From: Corinectria fuckeliana
Lineage: Eukaryota; Ascomycota; Sordariomycetes; Hypocreales; Nectriaceae
Assembly (NCBI GenBank): GCA_019137255.1
Contig: WPDH01000116.1
Span: forward strand, 8,306 to 72,305
Direction of reading: 5' to 3'
Length of the DNA stretch: 64,000 nucleotides
This document shows positions 60,797 to 64,000 of the stretch, one piece after another; position 1 is the stretch's first letter; each line of letters opens with the position of its first letter. Under the pieces are notes generated by a model that saw only the letters and a program-made list of their open reading frames with translations, was not told the origin of the DNA and made no database searches. The translations under genes were made by a program, and so were the position numbers.

Positions 60797-61130
60797 GAGA
60801 TGGCATCGCTTTTGGGGATCATCTAGATCATCGTCACCGCCTTCGATCATTAGTATCACTACCCTAGATCATCAACATCGCGGCCTTAGGACTTCGTATT
60901 CGATCTGACAACTGTACCGTGCCAAGTGCCCCACAGGTGGCTTGACCCTTGTGACGATCACCGTGATCCCAGCCCCACGGATGACGAAGGCAGCGGACTT
61001 ATTTCCTTCTATTACGGATCTCCTAGAAGCCCAAAATTGATGTATTTAGACTATCAACTCGTCCCTCTTTTAGCTAGGAAATCAAGAGCTTTTCAACCTT
61101 CAATTGCACCCTCAGATTGCAACAGATGGC
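60790..61130 (+). repeat. Dispersed repeat, copy C (largely unmutated)
   Basis: Colinear with copy B: GATCATTAGTATCACTACCC..TAGATCAT matches GATTATTAATATTACTGCC..TAGATAA, and TGACCCTTGTGACGATC matches TGACCTTATAATAATT. After that the two are nearly identical from AAGGCAGC to GAGCTTTTCA. Copy C carries about 70 bp absent from B (about 60860-60930). The differences show C/G here versus T/A in B, so C approximates the pre-RIP sequence. It begins right at the stop codon of the MFS gene. Confidence 0.75.
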
Positions 61131-61729
61131 ACCGTGGCCGACCGGGAATAGGATCAGTTGATTAAGGGATAGATTAGTCTATAAAACTGACTCATTTATG
61201 ATAAAGTGCTATTGTAGAAAGTTTCAAATACGAACCTTGAATTATATGAGTTGTGCTATTCGGGCTATATAACATCTCTACTTGAGCTTCAAACCTACAC
61301 TGGCCTTGACTCTTCGACATCATGATTTCGCTAATAATAAATGTTGGAGTAGTCAAAATATAAAATCATGGGGAATTGGGGCATTGGAATAGTGTTAAAG
61401 CCCACAACATGGTAAGGAAGGGTGGGCTTACCGCCGGAATATCACGATAAAATTATATCATGGTTCGTACTTTAGGCTGCCTTGGGCGTCTCGTCATTGT
61501 GGTATTATAGTGAGTATCTAGTGCCATAATAATATTGCCCCCTTAAGGTCTGATAGTAACAGATGTTCTACTTTTTCATTAGTTTGACGCGCTACTGATA
61601 AGAAAGACCTGGTCTGTTCGCCCAAGGCACGATAGTTCCAGCTTATTCGTCCTCTGTTAGAAAGACCACCACGCCCGCATAGGTAGCTGCTGGCGTACGT
61701 GGGAAAGCTCGTGTTTTGGGGAGCCTGAA
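61131..61729. other. Intergenic, no gene supported
   Basis: Moderately AT-rich DNA between repeat copy C and the 3' end of the amidase gene. No ORF or repeat recognised. Confidence 0.4.
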
Positions 61730-64000
61730 TTAGGGCTTCTCAAGTAAGGAACCACCACCCGAACTAGACAAATCCTGAAATGCAAGTCTTCCGGTAGTGA
61801 CGGTGGTGGGGAAGCCCCCATGGGCCATGGCCTTCTTTGCAAGATCGATGAGCATGAGGTCACTCCCTAGAGGGCATTAGTAGATAAATCCTGTATTTCA
61901 GGGCATACGACTGAGCGTACCATGAGCCCCGGCAAGGGAGCACGCGATGGGCAGATACTCCTTCGTACCGGATACCCGAGAGTCATATTCCGATTGGCCA
62001 ACTGACTATATCAGTCTGTGAAATCAGGACAGAATCGGTGATAAGCCACTTACTTGGAAGAACCAGTTGAGGGATCCGTAGCCATGCGCCAAGGCTCAAG
62101 GGATCAATTCCGATTCTGGGCTTTGGTGCAATGTAGATGTCCCTATAGATGGGTTGACCCGGACCTACGGGCAAGATGAGAATGGCAGTTGAACCAGAAA
62201 TGGCGTCTTTGCGGAGCACCTGGTCTGCGAACCAGGACTGCAGCACGTTGAGCTCTTTCAGGGAGGTGTCCACCTCAGCTTTTGTCACTTCGGCCCCGAG
62301 GTCCCTAGGTCAAAACACATGAGCGCCTTGATTCGCCAAATGAGAGGAGGACTGGTCACGCACCACTTCCATTGCATATGAGGGGATACGTAGGCCTTTG
62401 TCCCGAACTTTTCGAGATGGTCTTCTCGGAAGTAGTCATACTCGTGGTACCCATCGTAGTAGAAGGGATTGTACCCAGTCTGACCCAAAGATTAGCAAAT
62501 GTCGCCGAGGGCGAATGGCCGACCTGCCTTCTCTGTATAATCAGCTAGTGATTTACCCTCAGCCTCCGCAGGTGGATTCTTGGCCCATCTCTGAGCGAAG
62601 CTGAACGACGTTTTCTTGACCCCAAGAAAATTCTCGAGACATCGTACGAAGCGGTCTACGAGTTCTTGCTGGGCTTTATCGGGATGAGGGAAAAAGTCAG
62701 TTGGATAGAGAATGGATCGCGGATACTGGGCGCCATCTTCAGTAAGCAGAGAATGCTGGGGAAGAGGGGAGTGATTGCCTCACGCTGCCGAATCCAGCTA
62801 TATGCGAGCCAAGAACACAGGTAGAAAATTGTTGGAATGCTTCAAGATCTCTGCCCAGGTACCCAACCGTATCGAAGACACTAGGTGGGGTTCAGCTCAG
62901 TATCGGCCGTCAGGATCAATGTTTGGACATACGGTGAGCTTGGATAAAGCCCCTGTGTAGAGCCCCAAGCGTCGGTAGAGCACCTGATACCGTAGACGCC
63001 GCTCTGAGCAGCAGGTTCGCGAACGCTCCCATAAGCTGCTGAATGTTAGGAGCGACATAAAAGGGCATCGGTAGTCGTACTGTCTGATCCAACGCAAATA
63101 TCCAGCCAGCGATAGGCGGCAGTGGCAGTGGCAGACCCCGTCGAGCTTCCACCCGGGGTCAAGTGCGTATCTCCGCGTGGATTGAAGGGGCATTGGTAAT
63201 CCCACCAGTCGCAAGGCTTCTCACTGGACGCAAAAGCCGTCATCTTGGTCTTACCAACAATGACGGCGCCCATATCGATCAGTGTCTTGACAAAATCAGC
63301 AGTCTCATCATCTTCGTCGTAGGTATTGAGGAAAGAACGGCATCCCATGGATGATTTGGTGCCCGCAAGCCTGAAATTGTCTTTGATCGCGATGCGGACC
63401 CCGGCCAAAGGCGTTTTGGCAGAGCGTCTGTTGTAGAGGCGGCTGGGAACGGCCACGGACATGCCTGCTCCGTTGGGTCCAATTGAGTCTAGATTCTGGA
63501 ATCTGAGCACAGTGTCAGCCGTCAATGCTGCGGACGCGTGTTGAGAGTCGACTTAATGTCACAACGCACCTGTATGGTGTTGCGGTCGGGAGGACGGTTG
63601 TCTGAAAGCACGAGAATTCGTCGACGTGCATCTTCCAGGCTTGGAATACGTCGAGGCCGGAGATGAAATATGGCCCGCTGGCCACACAATCCTGCGAGGC
63701 AGAAGTGACTAGGAGTATTTTGTCAATGTTCCATTGCTTTTGGCCGAGTGGACGTGAGCCGCGCAGTCCGACGAGAAGAGCGTTGCGATTGACACGGGTC
63801 TTTCCATTGTGAATGAGGAGAGTGGGCGACAGGAAGGAATCGTTAAAGACGTCGTCCACAGTTGCGAAGCGGCCGATTTCTCGGAGAATTGCGGCTGGAT
63901 CGAGTTCGGTGTCGGACGCTGCAAAGAGGAGAACAGCCTGGGGGGTCGTCGGTGGTCTACTTTGCAAGAGACAGGGAGGTTTGGCGCGCTGCTCAACAAT
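61730..64000 (-). pseudogene. Fungal amidase (amidase signature family), probably broken, 5' end outside the window
   Basis: The minus strand encodes an amidase-signature enzyme (PF01425, hydrolysis of C-N bonds). Exons: beyond 64000 to 63570, 63502-63081, 63035-62933, 62880-62364, 62304-62054, 62001-61921 and 61866-61730; introns of 45-67 nt with consensus ends, each restoring the family frame. The Ser-cisSer-Lys triad is present: Lys in VRIAIKDNF, cis-Ser in PGGSSTGSA, nucleophile Ser in GSDTYGSVR. C-terminal landmarks (IPQLVLPIGQ, SRVSGTKEY, GSDLMLIDLAKKA) follow. Two defects lie in exon 4: a frame change at 62779-62818 that only an atypical 40-nt intron would mend, and an in-frame TAA at 62494-62492 (GDIC-stop-SLGQTGYNP), explainable as CAA to TAA. 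The N-terminal domain (about 130 residues, GPYFISGLDVFQAWK) is typical of the fungal subgroup annotated near scytalone-dehydratase-like Arp1. If unrecognised introns hide both defects, it is functional. Confidence 0.7.

Overview
The window looks like a sub-genomic piece of a filamentous ascomycete (Pezizomycotina, plausibly Sordariomycetes). The evidence is short 45-67 nt introns with GT..AG ends and CTRAY-type branch sites, fungal families (APH-like kinase, BCS1-like AAA, fungal amidase, dynamin-like, 12-TM MFS), and a strongly bipartite base composition. Long AT-rich blocks almost lack CA/TG dinucleotides and carry stops in all frames, the signature of repeat-induced point mutation (RIP). 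Between them sit islands of normal composition with intact and decaying genes.

Layout. 1-12.1 kb: RIP block containing a still legible BCS1-like AAA ATPase relic. 12.1-16 kb: island with a broken BTB gene, an intact two-exon gene of unknown function and a small unknown ORF. 16-20.2 kb: partly RIPed ankyrin relic, two blocks of ~240-bp repeats, and between them a two-exon basic/coiled-coil gene. 20.2-35.6 kb: RIP desert broken only by a small island at 26 kb with a Pro/Ala/Asn-repeat ORF. 35.6-37.35 kb: decaying gene with a 50-residue internal repeat, then a promoter region. 37.35-41.28 kb: a Mutator-like (MULE, Hop-like) DNA transposon with ~105-bp terminal inverted repeats and a perfect 9-bp target duplication; it lies between a TATA-like box and the ATG of an APH-like kinase gene (41.3-42.3 kb). 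42.7-46.7 kb: a 40-residue double-CxxC protein, a second BCS1 fragment, a cysteine-rich pseudogene resembling DUF3716, and a decayed promoter/5' exon. 46.7-58 kb: RIP block with a possible LINE gag knuckle and a well supported Ty1/copia pol relic. 58.1-64 kb: island with a dynamin-like GTPase gene cut off by a dispersed repeat, a complete six-exon MFS transporter, and an amidase gene running off the right edge that appears broken.

The gene islands do not form an obvious pathway. The common theme is genome defence and its collateral effects: transposons and duplicated genes mutated by RIP, single C-to-T type stop codons in otherwise readable island genes, and genes truncated or re-promotered by mobile DNA. 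Most readings in the AT-rich blocks come from translating through stops and treating TAG/TAA/TGA as mutated Gln/Arg/Trp codons, so they are family-level calls only. No tRNA, rRNA or CRISPR was seen.
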